Shown one piece after another: positions 9,901-18,211 of a DNA stretch of 64,000 bases. The notes below the pieces were generated by a model that did not search any database, was not told the DNA's origin, and saw only the letters and a program-made list of their open reading frames with translations. Position 1 is the first letter of the stretch. Every line of letters starts with the position of its first letter. Made by a program: the position numbers and the translations under genes. The stretch comes from Melioribacteraceae bacterium (GTDB taxonomy: Bacteria > Bacteroidota > Ignavibacteria > Ignavibacteriales > Melioribacteraceae): positions 1 to 64,000 of the forward strand of contig JAIPBD010000019.1 in assembly GCA_021739765.1 (NCBI GenBank). Reading direction: 5' to 3'.

Positions 9901-12285
9901 CGTATTTCGGCTAATCAAAAAGAATTTTAATGAATCTGCATTCGCAGTCCAGTAATCTAAATGAAGAGTTGCATAACCGGAAACATCCTGATCTGTTCCA
10001 CCTGTACCAGGTTCGCCGAGATGTGTCCCTTGGTAATTTAATCCAGCATATTTCAAGGTTTGGTTTGCTTCGATGTCGACAAAAGACACCTCTGTTGCTT
10101 GACCCCAATCAGGATTAAAATCGGTTGCGGGTAAATCGCTATAACTATCGCTGAAAATTGAAAATACGTTGTCGTTTGTTTCATCATGGATTGGAGTTGG
10201 TGCCGCAACTACCGGTTCAACAGGTTGAGCTGTTACATCACCATAGAAATATATGTTGTCAAAGTAAACATCGCCGTTCCCCAAAACTTTGAATTGGAAT
10301 ATGTCGGTTAACGATAATCCCCAATCTGAGAAATGAGTTAATGGAATGTCTACTGAATTCCATTCTCCCTGAGTGATTTCCAATTGGTAGAAGATTTCTC
10401 CCGTAGTACGACTGATCAAAAAGAATTTTAGTGAATCTGAGTTTGCAGTCCAGAAATCCAAGTGAAGCGATGCATAAACGGATACATTCTGATCTAATCC
10501 CGCTGGACCCATTTCCCCAAGACTTGTACCTTGGTAATTTAATCCCTCATACTTAAGAGCATAGTTGCTACCAGGTTCAATTAAAGCAAAAGATACCGCT
10601 GTTTCCTGTCCCCAATCCGGATTGAAATCTGTTCCGGGTAAATTTGTGTAACTATCGCTATAGATCGAGAAGACGTTATCGTCTGTTATATCATGAATAG
10701 GAATAGGCGCCACTGTTTTAGGCTCCATGGCTATCGTTGGTCGCTTTCCATAAAAATACATATTGTCAATATATACATCTCCCTCACCGTCCATCTTAAA
10801 TTGGTAAATATCGGTTAAAGATAATCCTTGATCTGTAAAATGACTTAATGGTATTTCTACACTTACCCATTCTCGATTACTTAAAGGTAATTCATAAAAA
10901 ACTTCGCCCGTGTTGCGGCTAATTAAATAAAATTTGACGGTCGTTCCATTTGCCGCCCAATAATCTATATGAAAAGTTGTGTTACCGGAGACGTCTTGAT
11001 CAACGCCCTCATCTCCGCCAAGAAATGTTCCTTGGTAATTAAGTCCAGCGTATTTTAAAGTTTGGTTTCCTTGTATTTCAATCGTTGTGACAACTGTTGC
11101 TTGTGCCCAATATGGGTTGAAATCCGTATTTGCTAAATTTGTGTAACTATCGCTGAAGATAGAAAATACGTTATCGTCGGCTTCGTCATGGATTGGTGTC
11201 GGGGCAGCGACCGCGGGTTCGATAACCTCAGTTGATCCACCGACATAAAAATAAATGTTGTCTAAATAAACATCTCCTTCGCCTTCAACTTTAAATTGGT
11301 AGATGTCTGTCAACGATATATTCTGATCGGCAAAATGACTTAAAGGAATATCAACGCTAACCCATTCACGATAACTCAAAGGCAATTCATAAAATGTTTC
11401 TCCGGTACTTCTACTAATTAAAGAGAATTTTACGATCATTCCGTTAGTTGACCAATAATCTAAATGCAGAGTTGTATAACCGGATACATCTTGATCAACT
11501 CCATCAGCTCCACCCAGATTTGTTCCTTGGTAGTCTAATCCGGAGTATTTGATGGTTTCATTTCCATCAACTTCAACAAAAGTAACTACTGTAGCTTGAG
11601 CCCAAGGCGGATTAAAATTTGTTTCTGGTAATTCTGTATAGCTATCGCTAAAAATTGAAAATACATTATTGTCGGTTTCATTGTGAATCGGAGTTGGCGC
11701 TCCAACGGTTGGTACTTCTCCGGGAGGTGCAACTACGCCAATAGGAATAACAATATTGTCTAAGTAAAGAGTATTATCGGCAGTTCTTGCATCTGTAACA
11801 AAGTCGGGAATAATAACAACTCTTTTATATGTACTGTCAATAACTTCCGAAAAATCAAAAGTAAGCTCTTCCCATTGATTTGTAACCGTATTTGCAACTT
11901 GAATTTCTTTGGATTTGTCCGGAGTTGCTCCTTCGAATTTTATTCCAACATTGCTAATATTCGATTTCCAAACCATAATTTTAACTATCGAATTATTTGC
12001 ATCTAATGTAAATTCACCGATGTCATCAGAGAAGAATAAAGCCCAAGGGTTATCAGAGGAAAACGCTTTGAATTCAACAACATTGTCTGATGTATTCAAT
12101 CCGTTAGCATCGGGATTTGAGATGACATTTACTTCCGGTGCAATTTCGGCCATTGTCCAATTCCAATCTGCTCCTTCGCCATTTGGTTCAAAATCCAATG
12201 TTTGGGTGCCTTGCGCAAAGACTTGATTGCTAAGCGAAAGAAGCCCAATTAGTAAAAAAAGACGTACGTATTGGTTTATTTTCAT
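6952..12285 (-). CDS. Giant T9SS-secreted protein: four repeats, LamG, sorting domain
   Basis: 1777 residues from ATG 12285, chosen because AAGGAG lies five bases before it; a GTG two codons earlier would be too close to that site. Signal peptide ends near NQVFAQ. Residues ~20-185 form a first beta-sandwich, probably carbohydrate-binding. Four tandem copies of a ~155-residue module follow (about 194-349, 359-514, 524-682, 694-851). Each starts with P-T/I-P-I-H-D/N-E/I-T/A and ends with GDVYxDNIYFYG. Next come a LamG/concanavalin-like domain (~862-1060, WYHIAGTYDGNSVKLYVNG), a cadherin/Ig-like segment (~1100-1190), an unassigned region, an FN3-like domain (~1586-1673) and a T9SS type A sorting domain (QNFPNPFNPSTQIRYSVP to the end). 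It is likely a cell-surface or released carbohydrate-binding protein; no catalytic domain was recognised. Confidence 0.88.
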   Translation of the reverse strand: MKINQYVRLFLLIGLLSLSNQVFAQGTQTLDFEPNGEGADWNWTMAEIAPEVNVISNPDANGLNTSDNVVEFKAFSSDNPWALFFSDDIGEFTLDANNSIVKIMVWKSNISNVGIKFEGATPDKSKEIQVANTVTNQWEELTFDFSEVIDSTYKRVVIIPDFVTDARTADNTLYLDNIVIPIGVVAPPGEVPTVGAPTPIHNETDNNVFSIFSDSYTELPETNFNPPWAQATVVTFVEVDGNETIKYSGLDYQGTNLGGADGVDQDVSGYTTLHLDYWSTNGMIVKFSLISRSTGETFYELPLSYREWVSVDIPLSHFADQNISLTDIYQFKVEGEGDVYLDNIYFYVGGSTEVIEPAVAAPTPIHDEADDNVFSIFSDSYTNLANTDFNPYWAQATVVTTIEIQGNQTLKYAGLNYQGTFLGGDEGVDQDVSGNTTFHIDYWAANGTTVKFYLISRNTGEVFYELPLSNREWVSVEIPLSHFTDQGLSLTDIYQFKMDGEGDVYIDNMYFYGKRPTIAMEPKTVAPIPIHDITDDNVFSIYSDSYTNLPGTDFNPDWGQETAVSFALIEPGSNYALKYEGLNYQGTSLGEMGPAGLDQNVSVYASLHLDFWTANSDSLKFFLISRTTGEIFYQLEITQGEWNSVDIPLTHFSDWGLSLTDIFQFKVLGNGDVYFDNIYFYGDVTAQPVEPVVAAPTPIHDETNDNVFSIFSDSYSDLPATDFNPDWGQATEVSFVDIEANQTLKYAGLNYQGTHLGEPGTGGTDQDVSGYATLHLDYWTANADSLKFFLISRNTGEIYYELQTTPEQWNSVDIPLSHFSNWGLSLTDIFQFKVEGNGDIYFDNIYFYGEAPISSENNGSAYFAGGRIRILEDLPINNNANQSSFKTFEQQTIETWVFPTKVPTESGGGDWLHTIVVRPYWLANPYMAYELRIVDHDGNGPKFEYVISNGEVDNWGSAYGGDVVQTGQWYHIAGTYDGNSVKLYVNGLLVAENPYTDGIGLGDTGFYIGGPYNNERFQGIIDELKLWNVAKSASDIVADQSKVLNGDEANLAGYWKLEDYYYADNGARVTPDKSVNANNLVVQGPEFYPFVPLDEVRIAPNLFTEGMLQVSGLVGEQFNYKLSFSGWETPTFSLEYGPAGMQVTPEGEIIWTPNENQGGYHYFDVKVENAYGSDVKLLAVWIDEVSKEQYVHDNGALKFTTSNYGIFGAREPGLGSNLSFQGAESLFEGALLIGGDSSLVGALYQDHFAPISPIVEIESNDRFDIITSTRYTDEKVGSPFGVVITQNTAMSTLPEFSNVALIQFEIRNPNSYPIENLNVGMAMDFDLGADANSDMGGFLDEFNLQYVYDSNTDDNPYFYGLTLLSHQFGGARIWYNGEGESLEEQLFALNSFDNVIEAPGDIRSLVGTQKLNIAPRSSISVVFAVLAAENLEDLAALSIGLDDALNNPGITNVMDVPFDQGGKVQIHWNRSRIDEPGLDHFYSVWRAMGSNAKANNSLTLDKIDAGFKGEAQIVKDEFGTQTAWEWIGNTMAFGFDEYAYTAETLYDSSQHSEGWHEFMIIYHGAQGDFYESQVAAGYSVDNLAPVRPEGLAGRYNPLEEEIVLSWKSNPEADLSKYYIYRNETPDFDLTLLAPIGETSDTLFIDSQAAIGSTYHYVLVAEDIHGNRSEASNSYVHTVSGIASFDSGIPEEFKLYQNFPNPFNPSTQIRYSVPEEGFVTIRVYDILGKVVAELVSENQAPGFYYAGFDASALSTGIYIYELDVRGKFKSQNKMILMK
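9735..11705 (-). repeat. Four tandem intragenic repeats, ~490-515 bp each
   Basis: Approximate units are 11240-11705, 10745-11210, 10240-10715 and 9735-10205. Conserved protein landmarks in each unit are NVFSI(F/Y)SDSY, LNYQGT or LDYQGT, DQDVSG or DQNVSV, LSHF or LTHF, and DNIYFYG or DNMYFYG. Copies 1 and 2 resemble each other most (PLSxREWVSV), as do copies 3 and 4 (DWGQ, NSVDIPL, NWGLSLTDIFQF or DWGLSLTDIFQF). This pattern suggests two rounds of duplication. Confidence 0.9.
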
Positions 12286-12687
12286 AAACACTCCTTATTT
12301 GATGTTGATTGTTGTGTACCTAATTCGATTGATTGGCTGTCTATCGAATGGAAAATTTATTAAAAAGTACTGCTGGAAATTTAAGGTGTGAGAATATCCT
12401 CAATTAATTTATTAAGAGCAAGTGTCCGATTATTTATTGTTGTGATATAGAATACAGAACGCCAGAGACCAAGGCGGTTACCGTAATTAGAAACCGGCAA
12501 CAAGTTTTGGGGTTAGTATAAAACGGAGTTAATATCGCTAATTTTGAACTCATTTCAATTTGCCGATCATTGCCCGGTATAGATGGGAACAATGTCAATC
12601 GTTTTAATTAGAATTTCTCTCCAAACCCGATCAGAAGCCACAAAAGATTGTGTTGTGGATTCTGAAACGGATGTAAACTCCTTCATG
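12286..12687. other. Intergenic stretch between two giant T9SS genes
   Basis: I see no supported gene here. It must contain the promoter of the minus-strand gene starting at 12285. No clear TTTG-N19-TAnnTTTG match was found near that start; only the AAGGAG ribosome site is clear. Several weak matches to the 6690-6890 interval suggest shared ancestry of the two intergenic regions, but not convincingly. Confidence 0.35.
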
Positions 12688-12717
12688 AAAAAGGGGATCA
12701 GAACCTATCCCCTTTTT
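12688..12717 (-). terminator. Rho-independent terminator, second giant T9SS gene
   Basis: An 11-base stem AAAAAGGGGAT / ATCCCCTTTTT with an 8-base loop sits 20 bases past the stop at 12737. It is nearly the same as the terminator at 6903-6932. The similarity continues through the spacer and stop into the last codons (TTATTTCATCAAAA on the plus strand), so the terminator and the end of the sorting domain were copied together. Confidence 0.88.
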
Positions 12718-12736
12718 ATTAAATCTTTGATGATTC

Positions 12737-15700
12737 TTATTTCATCAAAACCATTTTGTTGGTAAGTATCTTTTTGCCGGAAGCCAATTTGTAAAAATAT
12801 ATTCCGCTGGAAAGTTTTGAAGCGTCGAATTGAACCTCATAGTTTCCCGGAGCTTTCGCTTCATTTACAAGGGTTTGAACTTCGTTGCCCAGAACGTCAT
12901 AGATTCGTAGAGACGTTGCGCGCAATGTTTCTACATCGCCGGGTATTGAAAATTTAATAGTTGTCGTCGGGTTAAACGGATTCGGATAATTTTGAGATAA
13001 TTCGAACTCGGTGGGCCATGTTGTAATCTCTTCCAATCCCGTAACCGTAGAAATGATTGCCGTGTCAACATTTGTTTTAATTCCAGATTCATTAAATCTT
13101 GCCTTAGATAAAATCACGCTGGTTTCTTCGTTTGGGGTGCCGGATTTCAAAGTAAATTTGACCGATCCAAATAGACTTTGAGTAAGATTCGAAACCGAAG
13201 ACGCACCTACGAGGTTTATAATTCCATCATTTTGAGACCGGGCTTTTGTGAACACATCCATTTCGGACGGAAATTCAAAATCCGAAAATTCCAAGATTGT
13301 AGGATCATATTGCAGTTCAACTTCGTAGCCAAATATTTCAGAGGTGCCTTCGGTAAGAATCGGCACAACAATTAATTCGTTCGAAATCGTAACTTGATCG
13401 GGTAATTTTAATGCGCCCGTTGGTGTTGATATCTCCGTATAAGGAAGGGTGTCTATTAATTGCACGTTGTATTGAAGAATTAAAGAAGCGTCCATCGCGC
13501 TTAATGTGTCGTTTCCGGTCACTTCCGCGTTAAGGAGTTGATCCGCCGAAAGCGTGTCAATTCCCACAAGGTGCTGCAATATTTTCGCCGCATCGTGAGC
13601 TTGCACGATTCCGTTTTGGTCGACATCGCCGGGAAGGATAAATTTCGAGATTGTTATTTCGGAGTTTTCCAATAAGACATTTGATTTGCCACTGTCAAAT
13701 ACGGCGGAAATAAATTCAAAATTGAGCTTTCCCGCAGGAGCGTTGTCATCGATCTGAAAAACAAGGGTCGTAAATAATCCGGAAGAATTTATGCTGTCAG
13801 CTCCCGCATAAGAAATGTAAATTACGGAATCAAGCTCATTATGTTCATAACTCCAACCGGCGTCATAGGTCAAAGATCCAAGCTCATCTATTCCGTCAAA
13901 CTTCAAGTAATCTGGAGGAGATTTTAATTGAAAATCACAAGAAATTATTCCCGGATTATTATTCTTTTCAAAATTAATTTTTACCGCGAGCACTTGTCCG
14001 GTAAAGCCTTCTGCCGAATCTGAATGTAAAATATAAGCGAGTTCTCTCGGTATTTGCATTGTTGTAAATTTTGACCAGGGGGAAAACTCATTCCAACCGG
14101 TTTCATTTTTTGCCCGCACACGCCAGAAATATGTTTGAAGATAATCGAGGTTTTTAACAGTTGTAAAAGTATCTACAATTGTAGAATCGATTAAGAGAGC
14201 GCCTTGGTTTGAAGTATCCGAATCTAACTCAAACCAAAAGTTAGAAATTGAATTCGGTTTTCGACTACCGGAAGTTTTTGTCAACTCATCAGGAAAATCC
14301 CAGAAAAATGTAATCTCGATCGGCAGATCAACAGCTTCGTTTTCCGGATAACCAATCGAAACCGTTTCTGATGGACCAACAGATCTGAAACTTCGCACAT
14401 CTGACCAAGGGCTTTCTCCGCCAAGGTTTGTTGCCTTCAGTCTGAAAAAATATTCAGAATAATAATTTAGTCTTTCAACAAATAGACTTGTATCGGCTAA
14501 AGAAGTATCAACCACAATAGACTGAAACTCAAAATCCTCCGCAATTTGAAGATTATAATTTTCCGCGCGTGCTGAGCTATTCCAAACAAACTCTAAAGGA
14601 AATACAATTTTTGTTTGATTATTTAGTGGAGAAGTTTGAGTCGGAGTTTCCGGCTTTTCAATAATTGTTTCAAAACTAAACCAGTCGCAAAATTCACCCC
14701 AGCCCAATTGATTCCCGGCTTTTACTCTCCAAAAATATTTTGTGGAATGTTCGAGACTATCCACGACTATAAGCGAATCTGTTAAAGTTGAATCCACTTT
14801 TATCGTGGAAGAATTCAACGTATCTAACTTCAATTCAAAAAAGTATTTTTCGGCATGCGGAACAATTCTCCATGAAAATGTCTGATTGATTGAAATAGAT
14901 TCGGAATTATCCGTTGGAGTTAAAAGAGTGGTCTGAGCGGGCAACCCAAGTGTTTCAAACGACCAAACCTCCGACCAATCGCTTACAAAGTAAGGTCTCA
15001 TTGAATTGGTTCGCCAATAATAAGTTGTTCCTTGATCAAGATTTTTAATATCAAAAGAATTTGTTCCGAATGCGCGAACAGTAGTATCCAATACCACATT
15101 AGAGAATAAAGAGTCTGATGCAACTTGTATTTTTGAAGAGTCAGAGCTAGCTGTTTTCCAAATTAATCTGTAAGGTTCGGCGATATATTTCGCGCCTTTT
15201 TCAGGCGACCACGGTGTTGGAACCGGTGATTCAAAAATTCGTATCGCAAATGTATCGGGGAAAATATGATATGTTAGCGAATCGAAACTTTTCGAAATTC
15301 TTATTTGAACTGTTTCCGAAGTGTCGAATGGAATATCCCAAAGATAATAACCGATAGAAGCATCATATTTTTCAACGATTGACTTCCAGTTGGATCCGTC
15401 AGTTGAATAATCCAAGTCAATTTCTTCAACCGCTCTAACTTCCCATTTAATTTGTCGTCTATAATCAACAAAATAGATGTTGTTCAGCGATCCGGGATCG
15501 ATAATTTCAACCTTCGGTCGAATATATGGTTTAACGGAATTTGTCATTTTAATAAACTGTAGCATCGGAGGCACCTGGTAGGAGCTGCTGAAACTTTTTG
15601 AAACCGTTGCAGCAAAATACAGATCTCCATTCGGTGACAATTCCATATGTTGGAATCTATCATTCGTTGCTGAAAGATTCGCGCGTGAAATTCCATCAGA

Positions 15701-16792
15701 GCCAAATTCAGAATCATCTAACAATCCATTCGGGGTTAACCGAAGCACATATGCCGCTTCATTTGAGCCGAAAGTTCCGTCCGGATTGGAATAATAACCA
15801 CTTAACAAAATGCGGCCATCTTCCAGAACTTCAACATCAGACCCGTTGGTACTTCTTCCATCGATCTGGACATTAAACACTCCATCGCCGGCAAAAGTAA
15901 TATCGGGAACAAGTCCGGTCTGCGAAAGTCGCATAATAATCGCTTCGTTGGTAGTGAAATTGGATCCGGCAATTAACAATTTTCCATCCGCTTGGAGAGC
16001 TGTTCTCCAAATACTTTCCGAGTCAGTAGTGCTTTGAATAAAGTATCCGTTAATTCCGTAGGTCGAATCAATCCGTCCAGTTTCAGTTAATCTCAATACA
16101 TGTATGTTCCAATCCTTCTGGCCGATAATTAAGATTTTTCCATTCGGCAAAGGTTCTATAGATTTTGGTTCAAAACTTATTTCTGGAGCTACCAGACCAT
16201 CAATACCAAAAGAGCTGTCGACTTTACCGTCATTTGTCACACGATATATTTTTGGTCCCCCGTAAAACGCCGCAGCGATCATTTTCCCGTCATCTTGAAT
16301 GCCTCCCGCAACTTGATAGGTACTTAAATCATCTCCAGTAAGAAAGACCTCTCCGCCTTCACCGTAATCTGAATCAACAGAGCCATCAGAATTAAATCTT
16401 TTTACATAAAGCTTGTATCCTGATGGTGGAAATTCAGCTTCGCGCACCAAGCCAAAAACCACAATTTTGTCGTCGTCTTGAATCTCAACGTCCCATGGAT
16501 AATCAGCATAAACAGCAGTATGAATTAAACGATCGGGAAAATAATTGCCATTGGATGGCAGGGCTTTTAGATATTTCCATTTACTATCGGCGTCTACTAA
16601 CAATATCATTCTGCCATCAGATTGACGAGCCATATCCAGCATGTTATAAGCTGTTGTAATATTTCCCCAGCCCGAACCGGTGCTATAAACGATCCTACCG
16701 TTGGTACCGAAGGTACTGTCAATTTTTCCATCCTGTCCCAACATTCTAATAGTTGATAATAGTATTATTAGAACGGTTACACATCTTTTCAT
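12737..16792 (-). CDS. T9SS protein with delta-60 repeats, FN3-like domains and cohesin-dockerin-cohesin
   Basis: 1351 residues; GGAG lies eight bases before the ATG, and the signal peptide ends near RMLGQ. Residues ~20-410 hold delta-60-type repeats (DSTFGTNGR, SDGRMILL and similar), predicted to form a propeller. FN3-like domains with paired tryptophans (YYWRTN, YFWRVKA) fill ~525-910. A cohesin-like domain spans ~916-1050 (AYILHSDSAEGFTGQ). A type I dockerin covers ~1055-1120, with both calcium loops visible: DVDQNGIVQAHDA and EVTGNDTLSAMDA. A second cohesin-like domain follows at ~1125-1245 and a T9SS sorting domain ends the chain (QNYPNPFNPTTTIKFSIP). Cohesin-dockerin pairs build extracellular complexes, so scaffold or self-assembly is plausible. 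No catalytic domain is seen. Confidence 0.88.
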   Translation of the reverse strand: MKRCVTVLIILLSTIRMLGQDGKIDSTFGTNGRIVYSTGSGWGNITTAYNMLDMARQSDGRMILLVDADSKWKYLKALPSNGNYFPDRLIHTAVYADYPWDVEIQDDDKIVVFGLVREAEFPPSGYKLYVKRFNSDGSVDSDYGEGGEVFLTGDDLSTYQVAGGIQDDGKMIAAAFYGGPKIYRVTNDGKVDSSFGIDGLVAPEISFEPKSIEPLPNGKILIIGQKDWNIHVLRLTETGRIDSTYGINGYFIQSTTDSESIWRTALQADGKLLIAGSNFTTNEAIIMRLSQTGLVPDITFAGDGVFNVQIDGRSTNGSDVEVLEDGRILLSGYYSNPDGTFGSNEAAYVLRLTPNGLLDDSEFGSDGISRANLSATNDRFQHMELSPNGDLYFAATVSKSFSSSYQVPPMLQFIKMTNSVKPYIRPKVEIIDPGSLNNIYFVDYRRQIKWEVRAVEEIDLDYSTDGSNWKSIVEKYDASIGYYLWDIPFDTSETVQIRISKSFDSLTYHIFPDTFAIRIFESPVPTPWSPEKGAKYIAEPYRLIWKTASSDSSKIQVASDSLFSNVVLDTTVRAFGTNSFDIKNLDQGTTYYWRTNSMRPYFVSDWSEVWSFETLGLPAQTTLLTPTDNSESISINQTFSWRIVPHAEKYFFELKLDTLNSSTIKVDSTLTDSLIVVDSLEHSTKYFWRVKAGNQLGWGEFCDWFSFETIIEKPETPTQTSPLNNQTKIVFPLEFVWNSSARAENYNLQIAEDFEFQSIVVDTSLADTSLFVERLNYYSEYFFRLKATNLGGESPWSDVRSFRSVGPSETVSIGYPENEAVDLPIEITFFWDFPDELTKTSGSRKPNSISNFWFELDSDTSNQGALLIDSTIVDTFTTVKNLDYLQTYFWRVRAKNETGWNEFSPWSKFTTMQIPRELAYILHSDSAEGFTGQVLAVKINFEKNNNPGIISCDFQLKSPPDYLKFDGIDELGSLTYDAGWSYEHNELDSVIYISYAGADSINSSGLFTTLVFQIDDNAPAGKLNFEFISAVFDSGKSNVLLENSEITISKFILPGDVDQNGIVQAHDAAKILQHLVGIDTLSADQLLNAEVTGNDTLSAMDASLILQYNVQLIDTLPYTEISTPTGALKLPDQVTISNELIVVPILTEGTSEIFGYEVELQYDPTILEFSDFEFPSEMDVFTKARSQNDGIINLVGASSVSNLTQSLFGSVKFTLKSGTPNEETSVILSKARFNESGIKTNVDTAIISTVTGLEEITTWPTEFELSQNYPNPFNPTTTIKFSIPGDVETLRATSLRIYDVLGNEVQTLVNEAKAPGNYEVQFDASKLSSGIYFYKLASGKKILTNKMVLMK

Positions 16793-16931
16793 TTCACATA
16801 CTCCAAGTTTATTACACTTCTCTATTTATAAAATCTGATAACGGTTTTGTTATTGTCGCAATGCACATATTCTATTCCTGTTATTTCAGTTTAATTTTAT
16901 TTGTCCTGCCGGAATTGAGCACTGGAGTATT

Positions 16932-17543
16932 TTAACCGGCAAAAACTCCAATCGCGATTGCACCGGTAAAAACCAAAACACTTATTCCGAGAATAAACCA
17001 CAGCCAAAAGTTGTCGTCTCCATCATCGTAGCTGTTATTGAATAAAGGATGTTGTGAAGAATATTTTGCCTCTGAGCCGTAATTACCGGATTTGTACCAC
17101 TGCTCCCACTCTCCCTTCACACGCACATATTCATACAAGTCGGTGGCCTTCAGCCCTTTTTTGTCGAATGTTCCGACAATTTCTTTGAAGGTTTCAAATT
17201 CACCGTGTTTCATTTGTAAATCACTCGAAACGATTTCGATCTTTGCATTATATTTGTTTTCGGCAAAAGGATAAAAATTGTTTTTCAGCCACTCTTGAAC
17301 CGTTTTCTTCTCATCAATGTCATAGAGTTGAGATATACCGTCTGGGAGACTGTACGCTGGGATGGAAATAAATTCTTCCTCTTTTATCGCTCAATCATAT
17401 GATTTATTAAAAGTTGCATTAAACTTAATTTTGCCCTGAATCCAGACATAAACTTCAGAATTGAAAAATTCATTGGCGGGTGCAGCGAATAAATTTCCAA
17501 AAAGAAAAAGAATGACAAGATGTCTCATTCCTGTTTTTTTCAT
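16932..17543 (-). pseudogene. Exported/membrane protein gene interrupted by in-frame TGA
   Basis: From ATG 17543 a frame runs to 16932 (203 codons plus stop) broken only by one TGA at 17391-17393 (codon 51), in the context SYD-stop-AIKEEE. Before the stop there is a signal peptide (RHLVILFLFGNLFAAPA). After it there is a soluble part (YDIDEKKTVQEWLKNNFYPF), then an acidic linker (NNSYDDGDDNF) and one C-terminal membrane helix (FWLWFILGISVLVFTGAIAIG). Continuity on both sides indicates one gene hit by a nonsense change (perhaps TGG to TGA) or a sequencing error. A 93-residue piece could restart at ATG 17213. Other genes here, such as dnaN, end in TGA, so TGA is a normal stop in this genome. 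The family is not recognised. Confidence 0.75.
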
Positions 17544-17706
17544 CTGAACTCCAAATCACTTAAAAAAAAGATCCACTTCGAACAATCAAATAATGAATGA
17601 ATGCTTTTCGTTCTGATATAATTTTCCGGATTTCACTTCAAAGTTTTTATCCTAAGACAAAAATCCCCTCAATCCTGAATTAATTTTCTATTTCAATTTC
17701 CCCAAG

Positions 17707-17829
17707 ATGGATTTTAAAAATGGAATAATTGTCTTAAAGGAATCTGATAATTATGTCGAACCCAAAGGTTCTGGAAAAGAGCTTGTTATTGTTGAATTAT
17801 TCAGCAGTCAGGAGGAACAATTGCAGTAA
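17707..17829 (+). pseudogene. Possible DUF1223 (thioredoxin-like) remnant
   Basis: A 40-codon frame contains KELVIVELFSSQ. This matches the conserved start of DUF1223 proteins, which normally reads V-V-E-L-F-T-S-Q-G-C-S-S-C-P-P-A-D. Here the frame ends in EEQLQ-stop just before the expected CxxC, and no signal peptide precedes it. Shifted frames run on for about 20 codons without restoring the CSSCP motif. I read it as the broken 5' portion of a DUF1223 gene in a decaying region; the assignment rests on about twelve residues. Confidence 0.4.
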
Positions 17830-17884
17830 AAGAATGTTCTCAAAAATTTATAATAAAGATTCAAGCATAGTATAGTAGAAGATA

Positions 17885-18211
17885 ATGCGTCTAAATAATA
17901 ATGTCAATCATTTTAAATCGAAACTTAAAGGTCTTTTTATAATCTTTATTAAACCTGCCCGGAAAATTTTGATGATGGATCAGGATCTAAAAGAGGTCCC
18001 TTGCAAATACTTAAACAGAGTTAAATTGCCTCAAATAAAAAAGAGAATCAAAACCGATCCCCGCTTTAACAGTTGGTATATTTTTTTAATTGATAAAAAT
18101 GTAGAATTAGATAAGTTTGAATTTCTAAGACAGACCATTTTTGAAGAGCTGACGCGGCTACACTTTGAAGCTACAGCTCTTGACTACAATACCGATTCAA
18201 ATGCCAGATAA
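17885..18211 (+). CDS. Doubtful 108-aa ORF
   Basis: An open frame of 108 residues, basic in its first half, with no recognised motif and no clear ribosome site. Bases 18033-18062 inside it match the giant-gene terminator region (6898-6927) at 28 of 30 positions, so part of the frame is a copied non-coding element. Its 3' end overlaps the convergent small membrane gene by 28 bases. It may be a chance frame; an internal ATG pair near 17971 would give a shorter product. Confidence 0.25.
   Translation: MRLNNNVNHFKSKLKGLFIIFIKPARKILMMDQDLKEVPCKYLNRVKLPQIKKRIKTDPRFNSWYIFLIDKNVELDKFEFLRQTIFEELTRLHFEATALDYNTDSNAR
18033..18062 (-). repeat. Decayed copy of the T9SS terminator element
   Basis: Matches 6898-6927 at 28 of 30 bases: the AAATAAAAAAG arm and the ATCAAAACCGATCCCC loop-and-arm are intact. 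Two G-to-A changes in the left arm and loss of the right T-run have destroyed the hairpin. It lies in the same orientation, 121 bases past the stop of the small minus-strand gene ending at 18184. Confidence 0.6.

Noticed and set aside
12583-12765. A 60-residue plus-strand frame
   Set aside because: It runs through the terminator hairpin and into the 3' end of the giant gene on the other strand, so it is a chance frame.
17391-17393. TGA read as selenocysteine
   Set aside because: No SECIS-like hairpin was seen just downstream and the residue context does not resemble a known selenoprotein; a nonsense change is simpler.
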